64,000 nt of DNA, taken from positions 22,363,934 through 22,427,933 of the forward strand of contig OY783197.1 of NCBI GenBank assembly GCA_963678675.1, in the 5' to 3' direction. A program made the position numbers and the translations under genes. The stretch's first letter is position 1, and every line of letters starts with the position of its first letter. This document shows, in pieces, positions 48,164-59,532 of this stretch. Origin of the DNA: Xiphydria camelus. Lineage: Eukaryota > Arthropoda > Insecta > Hymenoptera > Xiphydriidae. The notes beneath the pieces are model-generated. The model was not told where the DNA came from and ran no database searches. It saw nothing but the letters and a program-made list of their open reading frames with translations.

Positions 48164-51100
48164 CTACCACTTGCCGATGGGTGCGGGGATGATCGCTCCG
48201 TGGGAGCCGAGTCCAGCGTGGATGGCGCCGGACGGTCCGTTGATCACAGCAACTCCGGCGTCGTGTCCGCCGATGCCTCCGGCGATTCCAGGGCCTCCGC
48301 CGATGACGGCGATGGCACCGGGACCACCGTATCCGCCACCGAGACCACCTCCGAGACCACCAGCGAGACCACCTCCGAGAGCGAATCCTGTTGGCGTGGG
48401 TGCGATTAGAGAACGTTCGATCGCGCGCGGATGCTGTATGTACCAAATGCGTCTTCGACACCGAAGAAGCTCATACTAACCGCCTCCGAGTCCACCGGGA
48501 GCAGCAGCGGCGGCGGAGCCGGAGCTACCGTCGTCACCGTTGATTCCACCGGAACCGGCGTAGAAAGCGACTCCACCGTAGCTGGGTCCGACGAGGTTAG
48601 CGGTAGCCTGGGAGGGTCCTACGAGGGTGGCGGTTCCCTGGGAGGGTCCGACGAGGGTGGAGGGTCCGGCAGCGGGTCCCACAAGGCTGGACGGTCCGGT
48701 ACGGGGTCCACCGACGGACTTGGCGCCTTCCTGGGGTCCTACGAGGTCGGAGGGTCCGCTCTGGGGTCCAACGTTGGCCTTGGGTCCTTCCGCGGGTCCG
48801 ATGTCGGACCTTCCGCCGGTCACTCCACCGGAGACGATCTGTTGAACTCCCGCAGCACCGGCCGCAGCGGCGGCACCGGCGGCGTAGCTGGCGCCGAGAC
48901 CACCGGATCCCAAGCTGGAGGCACCACCCTGGAGGGACGCAGCGGTACCAGCGCCGGCGGCGAGACCACCGCTGAGACCAGCGCCATGGCCGCCTCCGAG
49001 ACCACCACCATATCCACCAGCCGCGTATCCACCGCCTCCGTATCCACCGTGGCCGCCATAGCCGATGACGGGGCCATGGGCGATTCCGGCGCGGGCCGTC
49101 GCTACGGCGAGACAGGCGAACACAATCTGCAAGCGAGACGTCGGTGGTTTTACGATCTTTTCACTTTTGCGCTTGAACCGCGAGGTGAGCAAGAGAAGTG
49201 CCATTCATTGTGTCTCGATTTTCCGTCCGATCGAGTCGAACGCGTTAACGGTCGCTTCGCCGGACCGAATCGGTGGATCCGACCGAGCGCGTCGAATGCG
49301 AGACGCGCGGCATTGAGCGGCGTCGAAGCGGAGCGACCCCGATGTCAATGTCGAATACGAAAACCGGGCGACTCCCGATCCCGCGGATGCGCGAGCGATT
49401 TCCCATTCGCGTCGGCGATTACCTACGTTTGATCGCGGTACAGCGCGACGCGACTTTCACTTTCGTCGCGCGCGCGTTACGTGGACCGCGCGCGGAAGCA
49501 TCCGGCGCGGTTGCTTCGGCTAAACGAACCGGGGAAAATCGTCGAGGCTAATTTCCAGAAGGGAGGAAGCAGGGGACGGTGAGTGCCTCCGAACAGCGAC
49601 GCGGAATAATCGGAGCGAAAGAGAGAGAGAGAGAGAGAAAGGGAGAGCGATTGAACGAAGCCAGAAAAAAATGATCTAAAAAAAGAATGCACAAGCCGAT
49701 AGCGGAATGCGGCAAAACCGCGCGCGTATATCTACGCGGAATAGCTCGGAGAGTCGTTATGTCATAAAACTTAATAAGCGAGCGCTCGCGCGCCGCTCTC
49801 GTTCGGCCGCGGAGGAAATTTATACGAGCGAGGAACTGTGTATGCCGTAACGTTTCGTAATTGGAGCGATAGTGCAGCGCCGATTGCATTTTCGCATAGT
49901 TAATGATCCGGTCACCGCGCGCGCTCGTCGTCGTAACCACGCCTGAACGCGCGGCCATATTAGGCGAAAAATTCTCGTCCCCGTCGGCGTCTAACCGGGC
50001 TAACGGGAGAAAAAAAGCCGGCGATCGGGTCTATTTTATGCAATCGTTATACCGGCCAACCGCGTAATCGCTTCTCGCGCCGGTTGCACGGGATTCATAA
50101 TTAATCAGGGCGCGGATCGTTAAGGCACGGCGCGCGAGAGCCGCTCGACACGAATCCCAGCGGATCATCCTTCGCGATCGGTACGGAGATCTTGCGATCG
50201 TTCCGCGCGCGCGTCGGGATTTATCGCACCCGCCTGGGCGAGCCTCCGATCGGGCGCCACCCAGTCACGATTCCCTTCCAAATGTCACAGTCGTTGATCT
50301 CGCGATGAAAAGTGTGGGAGAACGCGCGATCGGTCGGGCGCAACTACACCGGGGGAACGAGGATCGTCGGGCGGATCGTGATTTTCCGATGCCTCGTCTT
50401 TTCTCGCTCCTCGCGGGACGCCTACACTGTTAAACGTTCTCGTGGTAAACTTCGTGTTTTTCAAGTCTGTATCGTACAAGTTTATCCGTTGAAATTACTG
50501 CACGCGATTGAAACAATATTGAATTTACTACAGATTTGACTTGAATTTACCGCGAGACCACTCAAAATGTATCAAAATTGATGCATTTTTCCAGCAAAAG
50601 GTGTCAAATTCAAAACTCTCTTCGAAAGGTACAAAATAATTCATAGTGATTCGCATTACTGCGCTCAACTTGCAATCTTCTAGCAATTTTGTATAGAAAA
50701 TGTATAGGAAATTTGCAAATCCTTTCAACAGTGCAGCCGCGGCGCGCGCGCTCGACGAGGCGCAATGCAGCCTCGCGCTGAACGACGTTAAGTAAATGGA
50801 AGTTCGCGAGAGCGCTGCAATTGCGAGAGCGCGGAGGGAGAATATCGGGTCGCGGTGCAACAGGCTGGAGAATGGGAAGTGGCGTTTAGAAAGGAAGTGT
50901 TCCCAGAGCGCGGCGACCGGAGAGCGTCGCGATAGGCAAAGAGTAAATTAGATTTATCTCGGCTCGTAAAGCGATATCGGTTGCCGGAGCCGCGCTCGCG
51001 TGCGTCCCGACGACGACGGGCGCGCGTGTCGCGCCCGAGCGGGAAGCGGCGGTTGAAACGGCGGCTCTACCCGGTATTATGCATATCTAACGAGCCCGGG

Positions 51101-52705
51101 AACTTTCACATCCCGCGTCTCCGGCGTCCGTCTCTCTTTTCTGCGTTCGCCGTCGCGATTTCTGGCGCGCAACGCGCGTTGCACCTATCTTGTTGATCGT
51201 CGCTACCGGAACGGCGCTTTCGAGGCGGACTGGAAGTCCGATTAGAAAAAGAAGGAGCATTTATCAGCTCTGAGACTAGATCTCCTGAGAGCTCGACGAC
51301 GAATGCAAAGAAAAATACAGAATAGTACAAAGTAACGCAATAAGAAAAGATACACGTAGAATGAGACATGTGCGACAATATATGCAATTCAATAATACGA
51401 CGAATATAAAGGAATGCAATGAAAACAAAATGCAAAGAGACTAATTTTCACGTGCAAAAGTCTACCTCAACAGCGCGATTAGAAGGAGAGAGGCAGAAAT
51501 ACCGTGTTCCGGGCTCGAGAGAAAAGTCCGAAGCGACTCGCAGATACTTTGTTTTCGTGACAGAAGAGTGCGAAATCCGATTAGAAAGAGAGAGATACCG
51601 TTCGTGGCTCGAGAATAGTCCGAAGCGACTCGCAGATACTTTGTTTCAATAAGAGAGCGGGAGAAGCGGATTGCGCAATTCATTGAGAACCGAATGAATG
51701 AAGATGCTCCGCGATCGCGTCGCGGTCGTGAAACTGGATAGCGATGGTACAACCGGTTTTGCGGTTACGGTTGCGGGGCCTGCCCAGGGCCCCGCGAGTT
51801 TATGAATGAGACGCGAGAGAGAAGGCGGGCGAGAGAAACGGAGAGAACGAGACAATGTTACAACCGACTAAGTTCGCGGCAAAAAAAGTCGGCTGCGACA
51901 TTGAATCGGCGCGTTCGCCGGCCAGGGCGAGATTCTCCGGCGATGGGTTTTTGCTGCGCGAGAAATGCAACGTTGCATTGTTTAGACGCGTTTCTGCGAC
52001 CGCACGCGCTGCGCGTCGAAATCGCCTCGGATTCACTTTCTACCGCGCCGTGTTGTTGCGTGTGTGACTACGCGCCGAACGGAGGCCCGAGCTCGCGTTT
52101 AACTTTGCTCGGCTCGGGAAACTTTGAGTCGATTCTCCGACAGACGATTTACCGAATTGTTCATCGAACAAAATAGAGATCGTTATCTCCGCGGCGAGAA
52201 AGAACCGAGAGGAACGATACGTTTCGCTCGACGGCGAGATCCGCGGCTTCTATTCGTGTACAGCACCGATGTGCGGATTAGGTTTATAGGGAGGCGATAA
52301 AAATTTCCTTTTCCGCGGCGCGCGCGTTATTACCCGGTGATAAAACGCCCGTGTCTACCGCGAAGTGCTCTGCAGAGGTATTTCCGAAATCATCCGAGGG
52401 AAGAAAAAAAAAGGAGAAAGAAACCCGGCAAAGAGAATCCGAATAAAAATCGCGATCATCGTACGAGCGAAACAATCCGTGCAACTCGAAATATCGAAAC
52501 CGAACAACGATCCACGAGAAACTCATTTCCACGGTGCAACGATTCCCGTGAGACTCGAAGAAAACCGCGAGAGCGAAAACGCGTCCGAGTCGAAAATCCC
52601 GAAGAGTCTTGCGAAGTCGGATGAAACCTCGACCGGCGAACCGAAGAGGTACTTATTCCCACTTATTAGGAACCACCCCGCGGTAATACTCACAAAGGCC
52701 TTCAT
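48164..52705 (-). CDS. Gly-rich apidermin-like cuticle protein, 293 residues, three exons
   Basis: Exons are 52705-52694 (MKAF), 49126-48481 and 48387-48164 (stop TAG). Intron phases are 0 and 1; donors are GTGAGT and the weaker GTTAGT. The signal peptide is MKAFIVFACLAVATARA, with the only cysteine. Residues 22-60 are Gly/Tyr/His-rich (GYGGHGGYGGGG type) and the next block is Gly/Ala-rich. Residues 109-188 are eight exact-length decapeptides (consensus PSxLVGPxxG). The last exon adds Gly-rich repeats, VINGPSGAIHAG and the end PIGKW. It has the longest coding region and first intron (3.6 kb, no gene seen inside) of the group. The first exon is the same as in the 208-residue gene, which supports the join. 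The Gly/Tyr-rich start resembles other insect cuticle proteins; the last exon places it with the apidermin-like set. Confidence 0.9.
48575..48814 (-). repeat. Coding minisatellite, eight 30-nt units
   Basis: Eight 30-nt units encode the decapeptides (core VGP, Gly at position 10) of the 293-residue cuticle protein. Unit length is exact although sequences have diverged, so the ten-residue spacing appears to be kept by selection. Confidence 0.85.
49127..52693. other. First intron of the 293-residue cuticle gene
   Basis: CpG-rich, with an (AG)n run at 49620-49640. No family A-G MITE was seen, in contrast to the introns of three other cuticle genes. Long overlapping open frames on both strands reflect base composition. 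Confidence 0.5.
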
Positions 52706-52773
52706 GTTTGGTCTGTGTGTGGTTGGTGGGCTGGTAGTTCGGTGAATGACTGACTTGGTCCGGGCTGCCGGGC

Positions 52774-52781
52774 CTTATATA
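52774..52781 (-). promoter_or_regulatory. TATA box (TATATAAG)
   Basis: It lies 69-76 nt before the start codon of the 293-residue cuticle gene on the minus strand. Confidence 0.65.
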
Positions 52782-54070
52782 CGCCTAACTCTACTCTGGG
52801 CACGCTCCACAATCACCATCCTTTCGAAAGCCGCGCACCTCACCCTCCCACCCTCCCCCAGAAAAACTATAATCCTCCAAGTTAGTCCAGGCCGGGGAGT
52901 GTGAGGACGGCGGTGGTAAGGTTAGTTCGACTCCATCGGGCAACGGGCAGAACACCCACCCCCCCTGCGCCGATCGTCGTCGCGTTCCTCCAACTCCGGC
53001 TCACCGGGTTACCTGGTCACCTACGATTCTCTCGCAGGCGTGGTGCGCCTGCAGAGCCGCGGCAGTAGCGCGGCTCGCCACGCCGAGAGCCTTGCATCTC
53101 GCGCGCCTGCAGTCGCGGTGGACGGCGCAGGTGCACACGCCGCAAATTGGGAAATTCTCGATCGACTGATGCAACTCCTCGCGCGAATTACCCGAAAGAA
53201 TTTTCCGACGGAGAGCACGCGGGAGACGATTCGGGAGGAGATCTTCGATGGATTGGACGGAGACGTGTCGGGATGAGGTGGGCGTGCGGGGAGCGGAAGG
53301 AGAGGTGATGGGAGTGGGCTTTGGTTGCCGATGGGATATCGTGGGTGGCGTGCAGCTCTGCGGGGACGATCGAGTCGATGGGCCAAATATCAGGCGATCA
53401 CCGCGAGGAGATTCCTCGTGGAGAGGCTGGAAGGATATACACATGTTGGTCGCTCGTGAGGAGGGAGATGTTCCGTATGGAAAATTGTGCCGTGGGTAAA
53501 ATTCAAATGACGATCACACAGTAGTTGGATATTCGGAATTTCATCGCGTCTCTCGGTCTTCTCGTTGATTGGAAACGAACGACTTGGCCCGTGGATCGAC
53601 TATCGTGAACCTCGAGGAAATTTCAGGCGGAAGGACATCCGATGAAATGTTTCAGATTTTTATTTAGGTTTTTACATCGAAATCGCGATGTCCCCGTTCA
53701 TTTATTAATCTGAAAAGCGGGGAATTCGTCCGTTCCTCGAAGCAGGAATGTCGGCGACACCTTCTCCGCGCGAATTCCACGAAAAAAAGAACGTCGCGCG
53801 ATGAGGCGCGGTTGGGGGGTAAAATTATAGGTCGTCGAACGGCCTTACCAGACCTGGATTCTTTTCTAAATAGATTGGCTGCCGCGGCTAGCGCGTTCGC
53901 TATTACCTCAACCTACTAATTCCGCGGTACACCGTGGAACGAGACCACGGTACAGCCAGAGGGTTGCTTTCCATCGCGAGCGACGTTTGAGTTACGTCGC
54001 CGTGCAGTGGCAACGACGAGGTCGACGGAAGGAAGTTGTCGATGCTTCGCTTTCGCGGTACGCCGATATG
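52782..54070. other. Intergenic, GC-rich sequence
   Basis: At 53001-53444 frames are open on both strands. The plus frame (53040-53276) contains LMQLLARITRKNF and follows a CTCTCGCAG acceptor-like site, but neither strand has a recognisable domain. Confidence 0.35.
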
Positions 54071-54477
54071 CACTGAGAAAAATAACCTAGTTAATGGAAC
54101 CGAATTCTTGGAGACCATAACTAAACCGTTTGATAAAATATGGATCCTCTCTCTTCGTCCGCTTGGTTACGCTGACAATTTTCTGGTGGGAATAAGTAGA
54201 CATGTTGTTGGAATAACTAAACATGCACGGTAAAAAAGTTGTGTCAATTTTTAACACCGTCTCATCAATGTGGACCAAATCTTGTGCTATTCAGTCTTAC
54301 GCCATTGTTATCTAACACCAAAAATGGTCTATATAGGTCCACACAGCAGAATTTGTTGCAGTGCGCAGTCAGAATAACTAAATATTTGGTTCAATTTACA
54401 AGTATTTTGGTTAGAATACCTAGACTCGTTTAACTAGATGCGTTTTTGCCATTTTAACCCACTTATTTTTCTCAGCG
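54071..54477. mobile_element. MITE family A copy with an internal insertion
   Basis: Starts CACTGAGAAAAATAACC and ends CCACTTATTTTTCTCAGCG. About 140 bp at 54229-54370 (CGGTAAAAAAGTTGTG...) is foreign to other family A copies. Confidence 0.65.
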
Positions 54478-54937
54478 TGGAGTCGAATTAATCAACTCGA
54501 TCAAGAATTCGGATGAGAAGCTGTCATAATTTTCCCATAACAATTTCTAAAATAAAATCGCACTAAAAAAACTAATCCACTCCATAATTTTGATCCTGAA
54601 CAAAGTTTCGTGGATCAAAAGGGTCCGAGTGATGGGAATCCAAAAAAAAAAGCGGAAAATCGCACAGAATTGGAACGAGACGGATAAAATGCAAAATCCA
54701 CAGTTGCAACGCGGCGACTCAAGGTTACGTTCGCGCAACGCCACACCGCCGCCCTTCCGCCGTTCCATAATTCTCCGGCAAGAAGGTGTCGTTGAACATT
54801 TTTTTTTCTTTTCCCCGGAGACACCGTAGAAAGTGAAAGCATATTTGGAGGAGGCAAAAATGCCTCTCCTTGTCCAATCACGTCGGCCTCGACGGCTCCG
54901 ATCTTTTCGTTCGATCGTGCGCGTAGCCGCCACCGCA

Positions 54938-55041
54938 TATAAGTGACCGGCGAGTCGTTCCCTCCTAGCGTCATTTGCTGTCAGACCACCCCGCGTCGAG
55001 TCGACAGCGCTCGGACGTCCCCGACGGATGCGCGTGTTGAA
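54938..55041 (+). promoter_or_regulatory. Candidate promoter and short first exon
   Basis: TATAAG at 54938-54943 and a TCATTT cap-like site at 54971 precede an ATG at 55028. The exon MRVL plus two bases would end at a GTTAAG donor (55042). The layout matches the short first exons of the cuticle genes, but the phase would be 2, not 0, and no second exon was found to 64 kb. Confidence 0.22.
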
Positions 55042-55137
55042 GTTAAGTGTCCCGTGAAGAGATACCTACTTATAGGAACGTCTTCTATAATGCAAATATT
55101 AATTAGTTGAATTAGCTGCACCGATTTAACTAGCATT

Positions 55138-55630
55138 CAATTTCAATTGAACTTTTCGACTGGCAAAATGAGAAACTTCTCGAATTGAAACAGGATTTTA
55201 TCTCTAAAAAAATAAATCATCACGATCAATCCTATAAAAGCTTCGTCCTTTATACGATGAAATTTAAATAAAACTTTTCGACTGGCAAAATAAAAAGTTT
55301 GTCGAATTAAAACAGGATTTTTTCTGTAACAGGATTTTTTCTGTAAAAATAAATCATTACGATGAATCCTTTAGAAGCTTCGCCTTTTATACGATTAAAT
55401 TTCAATTGAACTTTGACTGTCGAAATAAAAAAATTCTCGAATAAAAACAATATTTCTCCTCTAGAAATAATTCATCACGATGAGTTCTATAGAAGCTTCG
55501 TGTTTCATATGATTACATTTAAATTGAACTTTTCGACTGGCAAAATGAAAAATTTCTATAGTTAAAACAAAATTCTCGTTTCAAGAATAAATCGTCAGAA
55601 CAAATCCTAGAAACTTCATGTTTTATATGA
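55138..55630. repeat. Minisatellite, four units of about 120-130 bp
   Basis: Units share CTTTTCGACTGGCAAAAT, AAACAGGATTTT, AAATAAATCATCACGAT and TAGAAGCTTCG-type segments with progressive divergence. Confidence 0.8.
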
Positions 55631-56318
55631 TAATCGGTGTACCGAAAATTGCGAGTTGAAGTAACAAAATATCGACCTCTTTCTGCCGATTTTTTTTTTC
55701 CCCGATGTAAACCAACGAGCTCGTCGTCGCCGCCGCGCTTCACGCTCGGCTCGGTTCAGCCTCTGCAACGAAAGTACGGCGTAACGCTTCGCTTCGAGGA
55801 GCTGCAACGCGCCTACTTACCCATTTGTACGTTTACTCGCGCGCACGTACGCCTGCCCAACTATAATACCTCCACCGTCAGCGTCGCTTTAATTATTTGC
55901 ACATTTATTTAATCCGCTGTAACGATACGTATGTACGTTACGTTACATATACGCCGCAGTCGTGCAATTATCCGCGTAAATCCGGATAATTAAACGCAAT
56001 GTTCGAATTTGGGCCGGTCGCTGGCCGATCGCTCGTCGATGACAGCTCAACTTGGTCAAGTGGCATTCCCGCCGCCGCGGAAACTGGTCAATTTCGTTGC
56101 AGTCGCTGGTGGCATGCTAGTAGTGAACGCCTGGCGGGTCGAACTGGGAATAGAGACATTAAACTACCGAACCGTTAAATGCCGGGAAACAATGATGTAT
56201 CATACTCGCGGTCATGGTTTGGTCAGCGGCTATCACGATTAAGAGCAATTACTACACTGAGCATTAAAAATCTTTAAAATTCCGAAATATTTTATAATTA
56301 CTTTCACTTCAAAATTTA
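55631..56318. other. Intergenic sequence
   Basis: No gene could be supported. Confidence 0.4.
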
Positions 56319-56636
56319 CACGGAGAAAAAAGGGTCAGTAATTTTTACAGTGAATTCCAGTAAAAGGGCTCATTGAGGTGAAAAAATTGAATTTTTTAAG
56401 AGACACAGAGTACTTTTTTTTACAGTTTGTTGTAATATAAACCCGTAAAAGCCCGACACATTAACGGAAGATTTGCAAATTTTATCGATCGTATAAATTG
56501 ATGTTTATACTATTACGAATTTTAAAAAGTACGCTGTGGTTTATTAGAAACTTCAATGTTTCATCTCCAGAAGCCCTGTTACTGGGATAACTAAAAATAC
56601 ATAGGTTTTCCCATGATTTTTCACCTATTCAAAAAA
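56319..56636. mobile_element. MITE family E copy
   Basis: Starts after TA with CACGGAGAAAAAAGGGTCAG. The interior has the family E CAGTTTGT and AAAGTACGCTGTGG segments. Confidence 0.7.
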
Positions 56637-56640
56637 AATG

Positions 56641-56898
56641 CACCGAAAAAACAGTTTAGTTGTAGCTAATAAATGTTTGTTTGAATGTGGCGAAATAAAC
56701 ATTTAATTGGACCAAGTAAATATACGTTAGCTATAACAACATTTATTTGCCACAATTTGATCCTTCGAGACAACAGTTTGAATGACATGAAAATTTCAAT
56801 ATAATTAACATACAATATTTTCTCGTCCGAATGTAGTATTTATTTCCCCGTATTCGAAATTACTTTTATTAACTGTTAATAAACTGTTTTCTCGATGT
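56641..56898. mobile_element. MITE family C copy, abutting family E
   Basis: Starts CACCGAAAAAACAGTTTAG and ends AAACTGTTTTCTCGATG. It lies directly beside the preceding family E copy. Confidence 0.7.
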
Positions 56899-57274
56899 GT
56901 GTTGCCAAAACGAAATTAAGGAACATATTACACGACTCCTAATGTTCCACCCTCTTCGATCGGACCTTCAAACATACGCGAGAACGTACGCGCGCGCCTC
57001 CGCGACTCGGTGATTACTATGATCTCTCGTAAATGCCGGTGATTAAGCGGAAGTGCGGAGGTCGCGCAATAAGAAGTGCGGGAAGCCTCGAACGGCTGTG
57101 AAAGAAGCATCCACGACCGCAGGACGTTCTCGTCGAGCGTCGAGATCGAGAGTCATGGGTGCACGTGGACTAGATAGACCGGACAGGAATTCCTCTTACG
57201 TGTTGCTCGTGTCAGGCGATCGTAAGGAGCTTCTCGTGCGTTTGGTCACGTTTGCTGTAAGAATAGTATCGTAC

Positions 57275-57462
57275 ATGGAAAAAAATGATTTTGCAATCTC
57301 AGCAAAACCTAGAAAATTCTTTGCTATCATGACAAAAATATTGTCTGACAATAATAACAGATTCAACTGCGATCAAAGTGAAGTTTTTTTCGGTAAAGAT
57401 GTTTGCCATCTCAGCCAATATTTTTACTATTGTTGGACTGTAAAATCATTTTTTCCCGTGAA
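57275..57462. mobile_element. Palindromic MITE-like element
   Basis: Starts CATGGAAAAAAATGATTTTG and ends AAATCATTTTTTCCCGTG. Related to the partial copy at about 38981-39150. Confidence 0.6.
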
Positions 57463-57652
57463 AATTGAGAAAAAGAATTGTACCTTCAATTAAATCAGCG
57501 TTTACAGGTGGGCGATTGCAGAATTGATTGTTTCGATTAATAAATTTAATTATAACTATTAACGGCTATTTGAAGAAAACAAGCTTTCCATTCAAGTCAA
57601 TTATTACCCGTAACCGCCGATTTAGTTAAATCTACTATATTTTTTCTTAGTA
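57463..57652. mobile_element. MITE family B copy, short
   Basis: Contains AATCAGCGTTTACAGGTGG and CCGTAACCGCCGATTTAG. It directly follows the preceding element. Confidence 0.6.
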
Positions 57653-57891
57653 TTGTAACGCGAATAGGTATACATCTTCGATTAAAGTTAGCGGAGAGGA
57701 AGGTATTTATAAATGAACACCAGTTCTCGTAAGATTAGAAATAGTTTCATAAATAAAGTTTGGAGAAATAAATTCCTCCCGATTTTAAAATCCCAATAGC
57801 CTATTCGCGAGTGAACTACCCACTGACTCTCGACCGTTGTCAGCAAAATTAGTTCACACCCTCTCTGCACATTTTCTATCCAGCAGTGGGT

Positions 57892-57980
57892 GCAGTGTGT
57901 GTGTGTGTGTGTGTGCGCGCGCGCGCGCGTGCGTGTGTGTGCGTGCGTGTGCGTGCGTGTGCGTGTGCGTGTGTGTGTGT
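57892..57980. repeat. (GT)n/(GC)n microsatellite
   Basis: About 85 bp of alternating purine-pyrimidine with GT, GC and GTGC blocks, a sequence type able to adopt Z-DNA. Confidence 0.9.
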
Positions 57981-58184
57981 CACAGGGATAATTTTTTTAC
58001 TACCCGTCGCAACTGCAGACCCGCTAATAACCTCGTCCTTTTATCAATGCTGACGCATCGACGTCGGCTCTTAACTCCCGCCAGCGCCGTGAAGGATCTA
58101 CTGCCTCGACGTAAGAATTCGATCATTTCACTAATTTTTTTTACTACAGATTCAAAAAATTTTAATTAAATTATTTAGCTTGAA

Positions 58185-58600
58185 TTTTTGCAATGTTCAT
58201 TTTCAGCCTTATTTAAGCTGGAAAACGATATTTAAAAATGAGCTACGTCATCGTCTTGTAAGACTACCATCTCTGGTTTTCCAATGACGTCGAAATTCGG
58301 TTTTCCCACAATATGAATATATTTTTTTTGGAAAGACCAAATTTTGTAGAAAGAAATGTGCTTATAACTTTCTAAATAATTATTTTCTCGGATATTGTTT
58401 CTTCGTGTGATATTAAATATGTGTAAATATACAGCTTACAAATTGAATTTAAGAATATGATTTTTTCAGGAAGATTGAATTTTGTAGAGAGAAACGCATT
58501 TTGAACTTTACGAATAATTATTTTTTCGGACATTTTTATTTCGTATAATATCAAGTATGTATGCAGACTACAAATTAAATTTAAATACATGAATATTTTT
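58185..58600. repeat. Dispersed repeat R, reversed copy with internal duplication
   Basis: TTTTCAGCCTTATTTAAGCT and GAGCTACGTCATCGTCTTGT are the complement of repeat R. The downstream ACGAATAATTATTTTxTCGG segment occurs twice. Confidence 0.55.
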
Positions 58601-59532
58601 TTTATACAAATACCGAATTCACGAGCGCGCCAACCCCGAGTGTGCGCGTCGAACAAGCGTCGTAAATTAAATCCCGCGCGTATTTGCCGCAAATATTTCC
58701 ACGATATGCCGTAAAGAACTATATACCCGGCGTTGAAACGGCGCCAATGGCCTCCGCCAGGATTATTTACGTAGCTCGGGCCACGCGCGGCCAATCCTCG
58801 GCGACGGATCGTCGAAAGGACGACGCCGGCGCTCCGGCTTCCACCGCTTCGCATCCTCGACCGACGCTTCCAGCGCGCGCCGAAGTGCAGCGAGAATCGC
58901 GTCGACCGCGTGCAGGCGCTAATGCGCTTTTGCTCCAATTTCTTATGTAACACAAGGATGTGAAAAACCGGAGAAATTTTATTCATGAAACGCGGCCTCG
59001 GATCCATGGGAAAACTTCCTTCTATGTAATATATGAAGCGAGTCCCGCCGGCGCTCCTCTCCGCGCCTCCTCACGGCGCTGGAAGACGCGCGCGTGCACA
59101 TACGACTCCTCCGAGCGAGCAGGCGAATCGGTTGACAGCGCGCGGATGCCAGTCGCCGCCGCTGCGGCGCATCGCTCCGCGTTGACGAGGTCGGGGAGTC
59201 GCAGAAATGTATACCGGTTAATGGAGGGGGTTGCGTTTACTTTTCTCGCGGCGTTAAAGTGATTAAGATGCTTATCGGTGTTACGCCGCGTTTACACGCC
59301 TCTCTGGCCACTGTGTAAGCTCTTTGTGTAAATCTAAATGATAACGAAGTCCACGCGAAACCGCGGCTTCTGTGTACGGGCGCTGCCTCTCTTGCGTTGG
59401 AGTCGTAACTCCGCGGTGGTAACTTCGACGTTACAGCGCTTCTCGGAATAATCGTAAAGTGTATACCTATCTTGACTTCGAATGTGCGTGCACGTCGAGT
59501 GGAAATCCGAAGAAGACTCTTTGGATGCTCTA
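58601..59532. other. Intergenic, CpG-rich sequence
   Basis: No gene could be supported; overlapping open frames on both strands. Confidence 0.4.

Noticed and set aside
48431..49432. Longest plus-strand open frame (333 codons, Ser/Gly-rich)
   Set aside because: It is the complement of the middle exon of the 293-residue cuticle gene. The minus strand has signal peptide, repeats and splice sites; the plus frame has none.
53001..53444. Open frames on both strands, the minus one with a Cys cluster (ICGVCTCAVHRDC)
   Set aside because: Only one strand could be coding and neither shows a known domain, start context or clear splice partner. GC-rich sequence gives such frames by chance. A transcript would change this.
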